A DNA stretch of 64,000 nt from contig CM067369.1 in the NCBI GenBank assembly GCA_034401795.1, positions 141,958,681-142,022,680 on the forward strand, given 5' to 3'. A model generated the notes under the pieces. The model searched no databases and was not told where the DNA came from. It worked only from the letters and a program-made list of their open reading frames with translations. A program made the position numbers and the translations under genes. The stretch comes from Chaetoderma sp. LZ-2023a. Its lineage: Eukaryota > Mollusca > Caudofoveata > Chaetodermatida > Chaetodermatidae. This document shows, in pieces, positions 11,624 through 22,800 of this stretch. Within the stretch, counting starts at the first letter, position 1. Each line of letters opens with the position of its first letter.

Positions 11624-12476
11624 TATGATGTCACGACTAATTTACCCTCTATCGAAATTTCATTTATAGACTAACTTGAGTCGATGCTTGAGCCACCATT
11701 TTTAAAATCACGTGAAAGCATTGTGAAGTCATTGGATTAATCGATTATTTCAGCTAAGCTGTTAACTTGGTCGGCATGACATGTGATATATTGGATTATG
11801 ACATCAGATCCTTGAGCGGCAGATCAGATGGATCGATTTAACATACAGAGCATTCAGGACACTAGTGAGCTGTACATGCGGGAAGATGAGTGCATGCGCG
11901 TAGAATGACATAATTTTAGCCCCTACATATCAAAAACAACACATTTTTATGCTGTAAATAGATTCATTCATTTTGAACGACAAAAGAAATCATTACTTAA
12001 TTAATATACTATTAGAATCATTATATGTAAACAATGGTGGGAAATGCATGGGAGGGGAATCATATGCACGCACGTACGTGTGCGTGCATGCGTGCATGCG
12101 TGCATGCGTGCATGCGTGCGTGCATGCGTGTGTGCGCGTTTGAGTGCGCGCTCATGTGTGAGCGTGTACGTATATACCCGGATGAGCTTATGAACGCGCT
12201 TGCATGCATGTGCTCCATAGCAGCCCACCTTGGTGTTGCCAGTCAAAGGGCATTCTAGCCACGCTTAATTAATTTTGTTATTTCTCTTCTCAAAATACTG
12301 CGTGAAATTTCGTGAAGAGTTCTACCAACACACCTACCAAATGGCGACACAAAACAACGGGTTTCTCAATATAAGGCATCTATCATATGTAATATCCCAT
12401 GGGCCTCACATGAATGTGATTCCCCAAGACAGGTGGTCTCAATATAAAAGCTCGACAGCATATTTTTCTTCATCCT
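11624..12476. other. No gene recognised; purine/pyrimidine minisatellite inside
   Basis: Non-coding DNA, AT-rich at first. Between about 12061 and 12180 it becomes a degenerate TGCA/TGCG repeat (GCATGCGTGCATGCGTGCG type), which may adopt alternative helical forms. Open frames across that repeat on both strands are repeat artefacts. Confidence 0.6.
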
Positions 12477-14361
12477 ATAACTGCGCTTGCTTACAAAATG
12501 GTTGTTTACCCCTGTATTTTCTAATGACAATGGACGCAATTTACTTTTGAAATGTCAAGAAAACCGTTTGCCAGAATAACTGCCATCATTATCACTATGT
12601 TCAAACTGATATTTTTATATTTTCTTTAGTTTTAGATGATATTTGCTATGTATTTGATATGTATCCAGTGCACATTACAATTCGGAAGCGATATCCAACC
12701 ACCCAGTCGTACAAGATACAGACAGGATGTCATTGTTATGGATCTGCCTTGATTAGCATGAGATTAACAATTTTACCACCAGCCGCATATGCAAGTATTA
12801 GAGGAGAGGAGAGCTGGCCCCTTTTTCACACGTTTTTCATTTGTTCTTTCCTTTATTATTTCGACACCCTTTTTCATTTGAATATCCGCCGCCTTTTGTG
12901 TCGGTTTTTCCTTTCAATTGTCCAGCTCTCCTCCATTCTGATTGGCTGTTAGATGTGGAGTGTGATCATACGATCCTCCCCCTCATTAAATCGCGTGGCT
13001 CCTGTCTTCCAATCAGGTGAGCTTACGGGCAATTAGCGTAGTGATTATTGGCAAGGGTTAATGCATTGTGTAAGGATGCTTGCCAGGGTACATGTCTGGA
13101 CTCATCTTTTCCAGACTCTGGGAACCCATTCAATCCCGATTTACCTGCCTCTATAGCGTAATAAACGCTTGACAAGGGTTAATGAGTGTAATTAAGCACC
13201 TTCAACGGCCCTGATCTCTTAGAGCCAGGACAATTGTGCAAGGCTTAATGTATTGTGTAATGATTAGTGACCGGTTGCATGTCTGGACTCATCATTTTCT
13301 GGACTCTGGGAACTCATTCAAATCATGAATCCCCTCCCATTCTTTAAATCACATGTCTCATAATGCCCTGTCATGTAATGGCTATTGACACGTGGTAATC
13401 GGGTGGCAAATTGTATAAAAGGGTTTAAAATCTGTTCGGTTATGGTTTAAACTCTTGAATTTTTAAACCGGTTTGTTCAACGCTCATTATATTTATGAAT
13501 TCTGCATGTTTTATAGGTTGTCAAGTGCCCATCGCACTTGGTAACAATGTGTAGGTTCACGTCATGAAACGTAATGACGAATTTGCAGTAGACATACGTG
13601 AGTATGGTGTTGGCAGCATTACTCCACCAAGCACAAGTTGTTTATGTATGGTAATACATTTCAAAAGTTTGCCACCATGATTCCAGCAATCGAAGAAACT
13701 GTGCTTAGTGCTAGATGTTCCGATAGAGTAGAGCAGATAAATTACCTATATGAATTAGAGCCTCAATTAAAAGTGACTATCAACACTAAATATCTGTATG
13801 TTACGCTAACTTTGATACTTTACTTCGCCAGGTCAAACTGAGATAAAACCATCATTCAGAAGCGTAACATTCCCTAATGACTCGTGGATAACCTTGAAAG
13901 AGAATTTTCTTGAAATTCTCTGTGATATAATGAACTCTACAATCGTGTAAGCATTTTTTTAATACTCAAACAATTTTATCAATCAATTTTAACGTGTATT
14001 GGTCAGGCTACGCAATACTGAAAATAAATCTACCTGCCTTCATCATGAAGAGGTTAATAAGAGTGCAAAAAAAAACATTTTTAGAGAAAACATGATACGG
14101 GTTTAAATTTTTTTTTTGTGAAATCGAAGGATTAGATCCTAAGACGGATTTGAACACTTACAACGTCTAGGACATATTGCTAATTAACAATGCAACTTTA
14201 TCGTTGTATAATAGACAGATATAGAGATTTAGCTGATGAAAACCTTTTCAAATCTGGGCTGTTGAAAACTGATGTTGTCTTTAGCATCGACAAGCTCTGG
14301 CAATATTATTTTCAAAATGCACATCAATGGTTGCTTCAAGTTGTTGCCAGTTTTAGTTATG

Positions 14362-14600
14362 TTCCTCCCAGCTCTATGTAAGAGCTACGCAAGCTTTGAC
14401 TGTGTTGGGATCAAGCAATCCATGCACTCCCTGACTAGCAATTTCCAGAAAACTATATGGTTAAGCTGTTAAATATTTTGAAACTAGCTAACAATGCCCA
14501 GTCAATTTACTTTCAAAGTATTCTACAAAATGTTTATTAAATAGTAAAGACATACAATTCGTACAACTTGACCGTCTATTAAGCAATTATAATGGAATAT
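14362..14600 (+). mobile_element. M1 MITE fragment
   Basis: Carries the head from about CAAGCTTTGACTGTGTTGGG, the TTCCAGAAAACTATA block, a shortened hairpin and the GTTTATTAAATAGTA block. Both termini are eroded. It lies inside the foldback interior. Confidence 0.65.
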
Positions 14601-14623
14601 TTGATTACCCACAGCATGCTAAT

Positions 14624-14784
14624 GGACCTTTCCATTTTTTAGCTATGCCCCACCCATCTCTAGCTATGCTCCACCCACACCACGAGCATGTTGGAATCAA
14701 TCGATCTCTAAACTCTCAGACTAACAATTTCCAGAAAACTATATGGGTAAGTTGTTGAATATTTTGAAACTAATTTGACTGGTT
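14624..14784 (+). mobile_element. M1 MITE, 3'-truncated
   Basis: Begins AATGGACCTTTCCATTTT (AAT then GGACCTTTCC) and follows the consensus until AACTAATTTGACTGG, where it stops half-way through the hairpin. The break falls at the hairpin centre. Confidence 0.75.
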
Positions 14785-15160
14785 GGTTTAAGCAGAATTT
14801 ATTTTTTGTTCTAATGGAAGCACGATAAGACATGTGTCTTATAGCCAAGTTTCCCATACACATCAACATATAATACAATAAATACATCACGGTTGTGGGT
14901 TGTGTAGAATAATTAATATATTTTAACCCTTAACAATTAAACCATCAAGAATCAAGAGCTTCTACAGCAGCCAGGAGACATGCCCATTTGCAGACAAATA
15001 GAAGACCAGCCATGGACTTTTAACAGTGAAATGACATGCTAGATAACCTAACTAGTCACTACAGTGGCAATTCCCAGAGCTAATCCTTTCCCGGTCCGCA
15101 GACGCTCTCCATAACCGAATCGAAATATGTATATACAAATCGGAGTGCAAAAGTGTAAAT

Positions 15161-15292
15161 ATAAATGGAACATGTTACAATCAAAAATAATCTTAATGAA
15201 ACCTTATCACAAATTTACTAGCTGTTATAAATGGAATATGTTAAAATTAAAAATAATCTTAATGAAACCTTATCACAAATTTACTAGCTGTC
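15161..15292. repeat. 66-bp tandem duplication, two copies
   Basis: The block ATAAATGGAAcATGTTA...TTACTAGCTGTtAT occurs twice head to tail with a 66-bp period and only a few mismatches. Located in the foldback interior. Confidence 0.9.
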
Positions 15293-15357
15293 ATGGTCAT
15301 GCACTATGCATCACATTAGATGTTTCGTCATAGCGTGTGTGCACGTGCATGCATGAA

Positions 15358-15358
<1 letters not shown>

Positions 15359-15425
<67 letters not shown>

Positions 15426-15447
15426 GGAGAGAGAGAGAGGAGAGAGG

Positions 15448-15509
<62 letters not shown>
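15359..15509. repeat. (GA)n microsatellite
   Basis: About 75 GA units with a few GGGA/GGA interruptions near 15418-15450. Arg-Glu or Ser-Leu frames across it are artefacts. Confidence 0.98.
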
Positions 15510-15510
<1 letters not shown>

Positions 15511-15649
15511 GATAGGCATATGAAGTATGTGGAGGTTTGAGATATAAAATCCTGGGGTAGAGCTCTTGGACCCTTTTATGGACAAAATCTCTGTATCACA
15601 ATTTCAAGGTATGCAAACAGGAAAGCTGTCAATGTTTGGAATAGATCTG

Positions 15650-15955
15650 AACCGTTCCATTTTAGCTATGTCCTGCCCATCTCTAGCGAACCTCCACCCA
15701 TGCCTTGAGCATGTTGGGATCGATCTCTGAACTCCTTGACTAGCAATTTCCAGAAAACTATACAGGTAAGCTGTTGAATATTTTGAAACTAATTTGACTG
15801 GGCAATGTTACTGCTTATGGTGGTAACAATGCCAAGTCAAATTAATTTCAAAGTATTCAACATAATGTTTATTAAATAGTAAATCCATACAATTTGTACA
15901 ACTTGACGACCTATTAAGTGATTATAGTGCAATATATCGTGTCATTCATGATGTA
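15650..15955 (+). mobile_element. M1 MITE copy
   Basis: Head from CCGTTCCATTTTAGCTATG, then hairpin with arms ATGTTAC / GTAACAAT in place of the usual GTTGC / GCAAC. Paired differences keep much of the stem. It ends where the right arm of the foldback element starts. Confidence 0.75.
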
Positions 15956-17039
15956 ATGCTAGGAGACACATGATTTAATGAGGGGGTGGGACTTCACAAT
16001 TGAATGAGCCCCCAGAGCCTGGAAAAGACCAGTCCAGACATGCAACCAGTCAATAACCATTACACAATACATTAACCCTTGCACATTTGTCCTGGCTCAA
16101 AGAGATTGGTGCTTAATTATCCTCATTAACCTTTGTCAAGCATCATTACACTATAGAAGGCTAGGAGTCACATGATTCAAAGATGGGCTGGGGGCTTCAT
16201 GATTGGATGAGTTCCCAGAGTTCGGAAAAGATGAGTCCAGACATGTACCTTGTCAATCATTCTTACACAATGCATTAGCCCTTGTCAATCATCATTACGC
16301 TAATTCCTCTTAAGCTCACCTCATTTGATGACAGGAGTCACGTGATTTAATGAGGGGAGGGGCTTATGACTACACTCTACATCTAACAATCAGAATAGAG
16401 GAAAGCTGGATACCTCAAAGGAAAGACCAGCACAAAAGGCAGCGGAGATCAAAGGAAAAAAGGCGTCAAAATAACAAAGGAGAGAACAAAGGAAAGAATA
16501 AAAGAAAAAGGTGGCCATCCCGCCTCTCTTCTACTAAGTCATGCTCGCATTAAACCTATGCGTATCACTATGGCATGTGTCTCTGGTAGTATACACTTCC
16601 TGCCCTACACACATACACACTTATACAAACACGCACGCATGCACACACACGCGCACATGGGATAATCACGCATTATTGGGGGCATTCTTAGACGTCTTAG
16701 GGTTACAATTTCTAAAGTAGCTCAAGTTCGATTCTTGATCTGCTATTCCTCACTAGATTTCCAAGTCATTATGCTACCATCATGGGATCGAATACCTGGG
16801 AAGGGCACGATGTCATTATCATATCGTATACATATAATTCCGTTATGTGTATATGATTGTGCCAAGCCATGGCTGTATGTGTACCGATGCTACTCCGACT
16901 CTCAATGAGTTAGTTATGTCACAGATACTGTACCGAGTCAAGGCCAAACATAGTCCTGAGTGCCTCTGTGGCTTTGCATATATTTTGCAATGCGAAGTTA
17001 CAGATGTGGACTTCGTTTTGTAATATGGCATATGCCTAT

Positions 17040-17140
17040 CTGCACCTTAGAGAAAGCTTCACTTTAAAGATAGCTGCACCTTAGAGAAAGCTTCACTTTA
17101 AAGATAGCTGCACTTTAGAGAAAGCTGCACTTTAAAGCAA
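17040..17140. repeat. 34-bp tandem repeat, three copies (D1)
   Basis: Unit CTGCACCTTAGAGAAAGCTT CACTTTAAAGATAG, the third copy altered. The same array occurs in D2 at 19154-19250. Confidence 0.92.
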
Positions 17141-17234
17141 GCAAAGGCCCTATAGATAGCGTTGAGTTATTTCAGATGAACAACGTGGGACTGGAAATAC
17201 TATCATTCCCAATACACATAGCTAATTGAGGAAT

Positions 17235-17500
17235 CCAGGTAAGCTGTTGAATATTCTAAAACTAATTTAACCGGGTGATTTGCTGCGTATGGCAGCAACG
17301 GCACCCAGTGAAATTAGTTTCAAAACATTCAACAGCATGTTTATTGAATAATAAAGACAGACAATTCGTGCAAGAACGGTTAGTCGGTTATTAGTTATGA
17401 GTTGGTGACGAATTTAGATATGTCATTTATGACGTAGTTAATTTTGACGTCATCATACACGTCATGTAGTTAATTATGACGTCATAAAATGGATGGATAA
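17235..17500 (+). mobile_element. M1 MITE with head deleted
   Basis: Starts directly at the GTAAGCTGTTGAATATT arm and runs through hairpin and tail, with two TGACGTCA octamers near 17449 and 17478. The homologous D2 copy at 19349-19735 retains the head, so ~130 bp was lost here after the duplication. Confidence 0.75.
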
Positions 17501-18188
17501 ACTGGAATCCCCGTTGCATCTTCATCCACTACAATAAGTCAGCGGCTTGTAAAAAACGTATATCCCGGCCATGATTGATTAGTGATTTTGAAGTGGTATA
17601 TGTACTTAATTGATGTTACTTGTTTCATATAGACACACCATCCATACCAATCGGCGTCAATATATCGTTTCCAGCCTATGTCCGGTAGAGCTGAAGATCA
17701 TTGCTCTATCTACACAACAATGTAATATTTTGACCGTGGCAGTTATAAACAACAATGGGATAAATTAATAATTCAGCCGTGTTTCACATACGGTCAGACA
17801 GAGACTATTATCAGGTGGTTGGAGTCTAAACTGCTAATGGAGCGACCCATTTATACCTATGCCCCGCCCATTTCTTGTCTAAGCTCCGCCCACCACAACC
17901 TAGAATCGATTTATTATAATTTGATACAGGAATTCCCGGAATTTCAATTTCACGGTAACGTACCTTTCCAGGTTATCCATCCATCATATTACGTCATAAT
18001 CAACTACGTGACGTGTGGGATGACGTCGTAATCAATGAGATAGATAAGTATGTCACGAACGCATAATTGTCAAATAACTGAGCTTGCTTATAAAATGGCT
18101 GTTTACCCGTGTGTTTTCTAATGACAATGGACGCGATTTACTTTTGGCATGTCAAGAAGAGCGTTTGCAAGAACAACTGACATAAATG

Positions 18189-18245
18189 CTGGCGCTCATA
18201 ATGATTGCTGGCGCTCATAATGATTGCTGGTGCTCATAATGATTG
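18189..18245. repeat. 19-bp tandem repeat, three copies
   Basis: CTGGCGCTCATAATGATTG repeated three times, one base different in the third. Lies in segment A of D2. Confidence 0.92.
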
Positions 18246-19153
18246 CAGGCGTCAAATATCTGCAATCTGTTCATTAATATTTGTAGGACGTGTTGTGCCA
18301 GGGGCGATCTTGTTTTCTCTTTCAGTTACATGTTAATGGCGTGTCCCTGGCCGACTGTTATTCCACGTACAGTAGACGTTATGATCGACATAGAATTTGC
18401 TCAAACTGAATATTTCTATATTTTCTTTAGTTTTAGATGATATTTGCTATGTGTTTAATATGTTTCTTGTGCACATTACCATTCGGCAGAGATATCCAAC
18501 CACCCAGTCACGCATGATACAGACATACGTCTGCAGGATGTCATTGTTATGAAGAGTGCCATCCCAAGGTAAAGGTCGTAGGGAAATACACAATAAATAT
18601 TTTATCTGCCTTGATTAGCGTGAGATTAACACTTTTACCACCAGCCGCATAGGCAAAGTGATGCTCACATAACACCTATGCATTTCACTATGGAATGTGT
18701 CTCTGGTAATATACACTTCCTGCCCTACACACATACACGCTTCTGCGCACACGGACGCACGCACATACACGCGCACATGGGCTAATTACGCATTATTGGG
18801 GGTATAGTTAGACGTCTTAGAGTTACAATTTCTAAAGTAGTTCAATTTCAATTCTTGATCTGCTCCTCCTCGCTAGATTTCCAAGTCATTATGCTACCAT
18901 CTTGGGATCAAATACTTGGGAAAGGTGCAATGCCATTATCATATCATATGCTCATAATTAAGCTATGGGTATATGATTGTGGTGCGCCATGGCTGTATGT
19001 GTTCCTACGCTGCTCCAACTCACACTGACCCATGTCACAGATACTGTAATGAGTCACGGCCGAAAATAGCACCTGACTATAGTGGTTTTGCTTGTATTGG
19101 GCAATGCAAAGTCGCCGATGTGGGCGTCGTTTTAAAATATGGCATATGCCTAT

Positions 19154-19250
19154 CTGCACCTTAGAGAAAGCTTCACTTTAAAGATAGCTGCACCTTAGAG
19201 AAAGCTTCACTTTAAAGATAGCTGCACTTTAGAGAAAGCTTCACTTTAAA
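19154..19250. repeat. 34-bp tandem repeat, three copies (D2)
   Basis: Same array as 17040-17140, retained in both duplicates, so it predates the segmental duplication. Confidence 0.92.
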
Positions 19251-19348
19251 GCAAGCAAATGCCCTATAGACAGCGTTGAGTTACTTCAGATGAACAACGT
19301 GGAACTGGAAATACTATTATTCCCAATACACATAGCTAATGGAGGAAT

Positions 19349-19735
19349 CCAGTTTTAGCGATGCCATGCCAATCTTTAGCTAAGCTCAACCTACACTTCC
19401 CCCGTGTTGGGTTTAATCGATTCATGAACTCACTGACTATCAATTTACAGAAAACTATACATGTAAGCTGATGAATATTTTGCAACTGATTTAACTGGAT
19501 GTTGTTGCTGCCTATGGCAGCAACAGCGCCCAGTCAAATTAGTTTCAAAATATTCAACAGCATGTTTATTAAATAGTAAATACATACAATTCGTACAACA
19601 ACATTTAGTCTGTCATCAATTAAGTGTTCGTGACGAATTTGGCTACGTCATTCATAACGTAATTGATTATGACCTCATCCTACACGCCACGTACTTGATA
19701 ACGACGTCATATGATGGATGGATAAACTGGCGTTC
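19349..19735 (+). mobile_element. M1 MITE copy in D2
   Basis: Head from AATCCAGTTTTAGCGATGCC, hairpin with perfect loop-side arms GTTGCTGCC / GGCAGCAAC, GTTTATTAAATAGTA block, CRE-like tail, ending at AAACTGGCG. It was present before the D1/D2 duplication because D1 carries a head-deleted version. Confidence 0.8.
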
Positions 19736-19984
19736 TTCACTGCATTAATCTCATCCAAATTGCTGTCGAACTGAACATCCGTCAACTTTAACTATAATAC
19801 GTCAGCAGCTTGCACAACCCCATCGTCCTATTGCATGATCATTCCCCTCCCGTTCCGCTCTCGTATCATACAGCGGAGCTATGTGCGCGGGCGTATGCTA
19901 GTACGATGGCACAGACTTGATGGCACAAACTTGATATTACGGCCTTGATTGATTATTGATTTTGAAGTGGTATATGTATTTAAT

Positions 19985-20384
19985 GGACCTTTCCGGTTTT
20001 AGCTATGCCCCGCCCATCTCTAGCTAAGCTCCACCCACACCTCGCTCGCGTTGGAAACGATCGATCTCTGAACATCCTGACGATAAATTTCCAAAAAGCT
20101 ACACAGATAAGCTGTTGAATATTTTGAAACTAATTTGACTGGGGGATGTTGCTGCAGCAACAGCGCCCAGTCAAATTAGTTTCAAAATATTCAACAGCAT
20201 GTTTATTAAATAGCCAATAATTACAAAGACATACAATTCATACAACTTGTCGGACCAGTTGAGATTTGGTGACGGTCTATATGGAACCCTTTGTGACGTA
20301 ATAATCATGACGTCATCATACACGCGCTGAGCTGATTATGACGTCATACGAGGTCTGATGATGAATGGATACTCTGGAAAGGTG
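19985..20384 (+). mobile_element. M1 MITE, full length (400 bp), with empty site in D1
   Basis: Starts GGACCTTTCC and ends GGAAAGGTG, flanked by AAT at 19982-19984 and 20385-20387. The uninterrupted D1 sequence (near 17605) reads TACTTAATTGATGTTAC where D2 reads TATTTAAT-[M1]-AATTGATGTTAC. This fixes both the ends and the 3-bp duplication. It contains the CCCCGCCC and CCACCC boxes in the head, the hairpin at ~20110-20200, and two TGACGTCA octamers in the tail. Confidence 0.92.
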
Positions 20385-20745
20385 AATTGATGTTACTTGT
20401 TTCATATAGGGTCTACATCCATACCACTCGGCGCCAATATATTGTTCTAGTATGTACGGTAGAGCTGAAGATCATTGCTCTATCTACGCAGCATTGGAAT
20501 ATTTTGACTGCGACAGTCGTAAATAACAATGGGATAAATTAATTAATTTAGCTGCGTTTCACAGAATGTTAGACAGAGACTATTGTCATGTGACTAGTGT
20601 CTTGATCTGGTAATGTAGGAATCCATTTTAGCGCTGCTCCGCCCCGCCCATTTCTTATTTAAGCTCCGCCCACTTTTTTACGCGTGTTAGAATCGATTTA
20701 ATATAATTTGATACAGGAATTCCCAGAATCTCAATTTCAAGGTAA

Positions 20746-21030
20746 TGGAACTTTCCAGTTTATCCATCCATCATATGACACCATAATCAACTACGGTACA
20801 CGTATGATGACGCCATACGCAATGGCGTCATGAATGACACAGATAAGTACGTCACGAACGCATAGTTGGTGATGAACATAATAAGCCTTGATGTATGAAT
20901 TGCATGTCTTTACTATTTAATAAAGATGATGTTGAATATTTTGAAACTTACTTGACTGGGCGCTATTTCTGCCATAGGCAACGACCGCACCAAGTCAAAT
21001 TATTTTCAAACTTTTCAGCAGCGTACCGGA
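20746..21030 (-). mobile_element. M1 MITE copy, reverse orientation, partial
   Basis: Begins GGAACTTTCCAGTTTATCC (M1 3' end reversed), then CRE-like blocks, the TACTATTTAATAAA block and the hairpin ending near 21030. A forward M1-like head (20620-20745, CCCCGCCC and CTCCGCCCAC boxes) abuts it, so head and tail of different copies are fused here, as also in D1 at 17825-18067. Confidence 0.7.
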
Positions 21031-21225
21031 AAGCAATAAAGTCTCCCTCCTACTGAGAGAGTGTAATTAATACCACTTGGTTATTATATTAATAAAGCCC
21101 CCTATTCAATGACCGCCTGACTAGCAGTAGGCCTATACAAGTCTTTTCAAGTAACCGCCAATAGGATGCGACTTACTTGGGCATGGCTGTGTCTTTTCTA
21201 ACAGACATCCTTTAAAATGCCTAAG

Positions 21226-21872
21226 GCTTTCCATGTGAGCTATTCTGCTCGCGTGTTCTCGCAAGCTTTTCTGCTCGCCGGTTTGTCTATTTCCATGTGG
21301 GCGAGTTTACCAGTGAATCCGGCTGTTTTCCTAGCGTAGACAAGCGAATTTCAGGCGCTAGTTCTGCATATTTTTTATCAATTTTTGCTTTCCTACGCAC
21401 TACATGCGTCATGTCGCAAAAGTACAGAGGCCAGGTCCTGAAGCTGAGCTTTCAAAAACAGGAGTAGTTAATTGATCTGGTAGAACAATATCTGCACCCA
21501 ATATCTGTGCACTCTTTTTTAGTTTGTCAACCGCATTAACTGCATCATACGAATGCGAGTTCTTTGTCTCTTGCGCAAATAATACAGAAGCTGACTCTTG
21601 TATGGCATCATTATTGCATGTAAATCTTCACACATTTAAACGCCACAATTACTAGATAACCTGCTTATCAGGCTACACGCATGCGTACAAGATCAACATA
21701 CATAACAAGCGCGCGTGTCAGCGGCACGGACAGGCCCCCGTGGAAATGTATATATAGGAAATGCACTAGACCGACTTTTCTGCTAGCAGAAAAGCGAGCA
21801 GAAAAGTCGCGAACTGCGGGACTTGTTTTTAAGCGAGAGAATTTCAGCGCGCTGAAAAGCTCACATGGAAAT
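21226..21872. mobile_element. Short TIR element, about 650 bp
   Basis: TTTCCATGTGAGCT near 21229 is mirrored by AGCTCACATGGAAA near 21859. Inside the right end, GACTTTTCTGCTAGCAGAAA forms a small palindrome; a related block recurs outside at ~21883-21925. The flanking duplication is not resolved and the family is unknown. It encloses the coding-like stretch at 21409-21628. Confidence 0.55.
21409..21628 (-). CDS. Coding-like stretch, ~70 codons, possible terminal exon
   Basis: Open on the minus strand from about 21628 to a TGA at 21411-21409, with balanced amino-acid composition: CNNDAIQESASVLFAQETKN, then KLKKSAQILGADIVLPDQLT, ending SSASGPGLCTFAT. There is no start codon in the frame; a GAAG just upstream could be a splice acceptor, but the pyrimidine tract is weak. 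It sits inside a TIR element, so it may be the last exon of a transposon protein or a captured host exon. I do not recognise it. Confidence 0.3.
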
Positions 21873-21984
21873 GGTTCTATCTAAATGCACTGGATCGACT
21901 TTTGTGCTAGCAGAAAAGCGCGCACACAATCTTACAGGGAAAGCGGCACTAACACTGACTTTGCGATTATTAAAACAGTGCTTT

Positions 21985-22487
21985 GACTGGTAGATCCGCA
22001 AGTTTCTATACATTACTGTCTGTAATCCGTTCCGCCCCAGAATTTCAGTCACATAGTCTTATAAGGGTTTGAATACGCTAGTTATACAGCGAATTCAAAA
22101 GATTCTAGTATGAAGCATTTTCGTTGTACGCAATTCCACAGCGAAAATTGGCTCAAATATTGGCAGATCCGCAGTTTTCAATGCCATACTTACTGTCTGT
22201 AATCAGTTAGGCCCCAGCATTTCACCAATATGGTTAGATAGGGATATGAATACGCTAATGAAGTATTGAGTTTATTACATTCCTACCATGCAGTAATTTC
22301 GTACCAAACGATTTAGTAGCGAAAATTTACTTAAATATTGGTCTATTCACGGTTTTCAGTGCCTTACTGTCTGTATTATGTCCGGCCCAATGAGAAGTTC
22401 GTCCACAAAGACTTATACGGATTTTAATAGCTAGTTATATTCCAATCAAAAATAATTTTACTGGGAACTAATTTCGCAGTACGCAAT
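21985..22487. repeat. ~175-bp tandem repeat, about three diverged copies
   Basis: Units begin near 21992, 22165 and 22342 and share AGATCCGCAGTTTTCA, TACTGTCTGTAAT and GCGAAAATT..TCAAATATTGG. The third is cut short by an M1 copy at 22488. The period is close to nucleosome-repeat length. Non-coding. Confidence 0.75.
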
Positions 22488-22800
22488 GTACCTTTTCAGT
22501 TTTTGCTATGCCCCGCCCATCTCTAGCTAAGCTCCACCCACACCTCGCACGCGATGGGATCAATCGATCTCCAAACGCCCTGACTATCAATTTCCAGAAC
22601 ATTATACAAGTAAACTATTCAATATTTTGAAACTAATTTGACTGTGTACTATTGCTGCTATATAATGTTTATAAAAGAGTAAAGACATACAATCCCCATA
22701 AAGTGTCGATCTATTAAGCGCTTAAGACGGACTAAATCGGGTTATTCCTTCCATAATTGATTATGATGTCATCCTACACGTCGGATGTCGGACGAAAGTT
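22488..22800 (+). mobile_element. M1 MITE copy, hairpin half lost
   Basis: Starts TACCTTTTCAGTTTTTGCTATGC; contains the head boxes and the left hairpin arm to ACTAATTTGACTG, lacks the right arm, and resumes at ATAATGTTTATAAAAG through a CRE-like tail. Confidence 0.75.

Larger units (their letters stand above)
12797..16535. mobile_element. Foldback-like element with ~580-bp inverted termini
   Basis: Left arm 12797-13375 and right arm 15955-16535 are inverted copies; each is built of two ~185-bp subrepeats (motifs CATGTCTGGACTCATCTTTT and GGGTTAATGCATTGTGTAA and their complements). The element sits between segments A and B of D1. It is flanked by AAGT (12793-12796 and 16536-16539), and D2 shows the unoccupied site GGCAAAGTGATGCTC. 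Long inverted ends made of tandem subrepeats are the hallmark of foldback elements such as Drosophila FB and Galileo, though those have 7-9-bp duplications. The 2.6-kb interior carries M1 pieces and simple repeats but no transposase that I can see. Confidence 0.75.
12477..18067 (+). repeat. Segmental duplication copy D1 (interrupted by a foldback element)
   Basis: Matches 18075-20869 (D2) in order and orientation: segment A (12477-12796), segment B (16540-17235), an M1 copy (17235-17500), a shared spacer (~17520-17820) and an M1-derived tail (17825-18067). It starts ATAACTGCGCTTGCTTA against ATAACTGAGCTTGCTTA in D2. Segment B is over 90% identical between copies by eye. Segments A and B are separated here by the 3.7-kb foldback element and are contiguous in D2. 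No coding function seen in the unit. Confidence 0.8.
18075..20869 (+). repeat. Segmental duplication copy D2 (interrupted by an M1 MITE)
   Basis: Directly adjacent to D1, so the pair is a tandem duplication of a ~2.4-kb unit. Contains A (18075-18655), B (18656-19348), M1 (19349-19735), spacer, an extra M1 inserted at 19985-20384, spacer again, and the M1-derived tail to 20869. The extra M1 is absent from D1. B includes the 34-bp tandem repeat and a CA-rich stretch. No gene recognised. Confidence 0.8.

Noticed and set aside
12001-12258. His/Ala/Arg- and Cys-rich frames
   Set aside because: Artefacts of the TGCA/TGCG minisatellite.
14230-14290. Second hammerhead-like core (CTGATGA ... GAAAAC)
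   Set aside because: The sequence between the two boxes does not form a stem.
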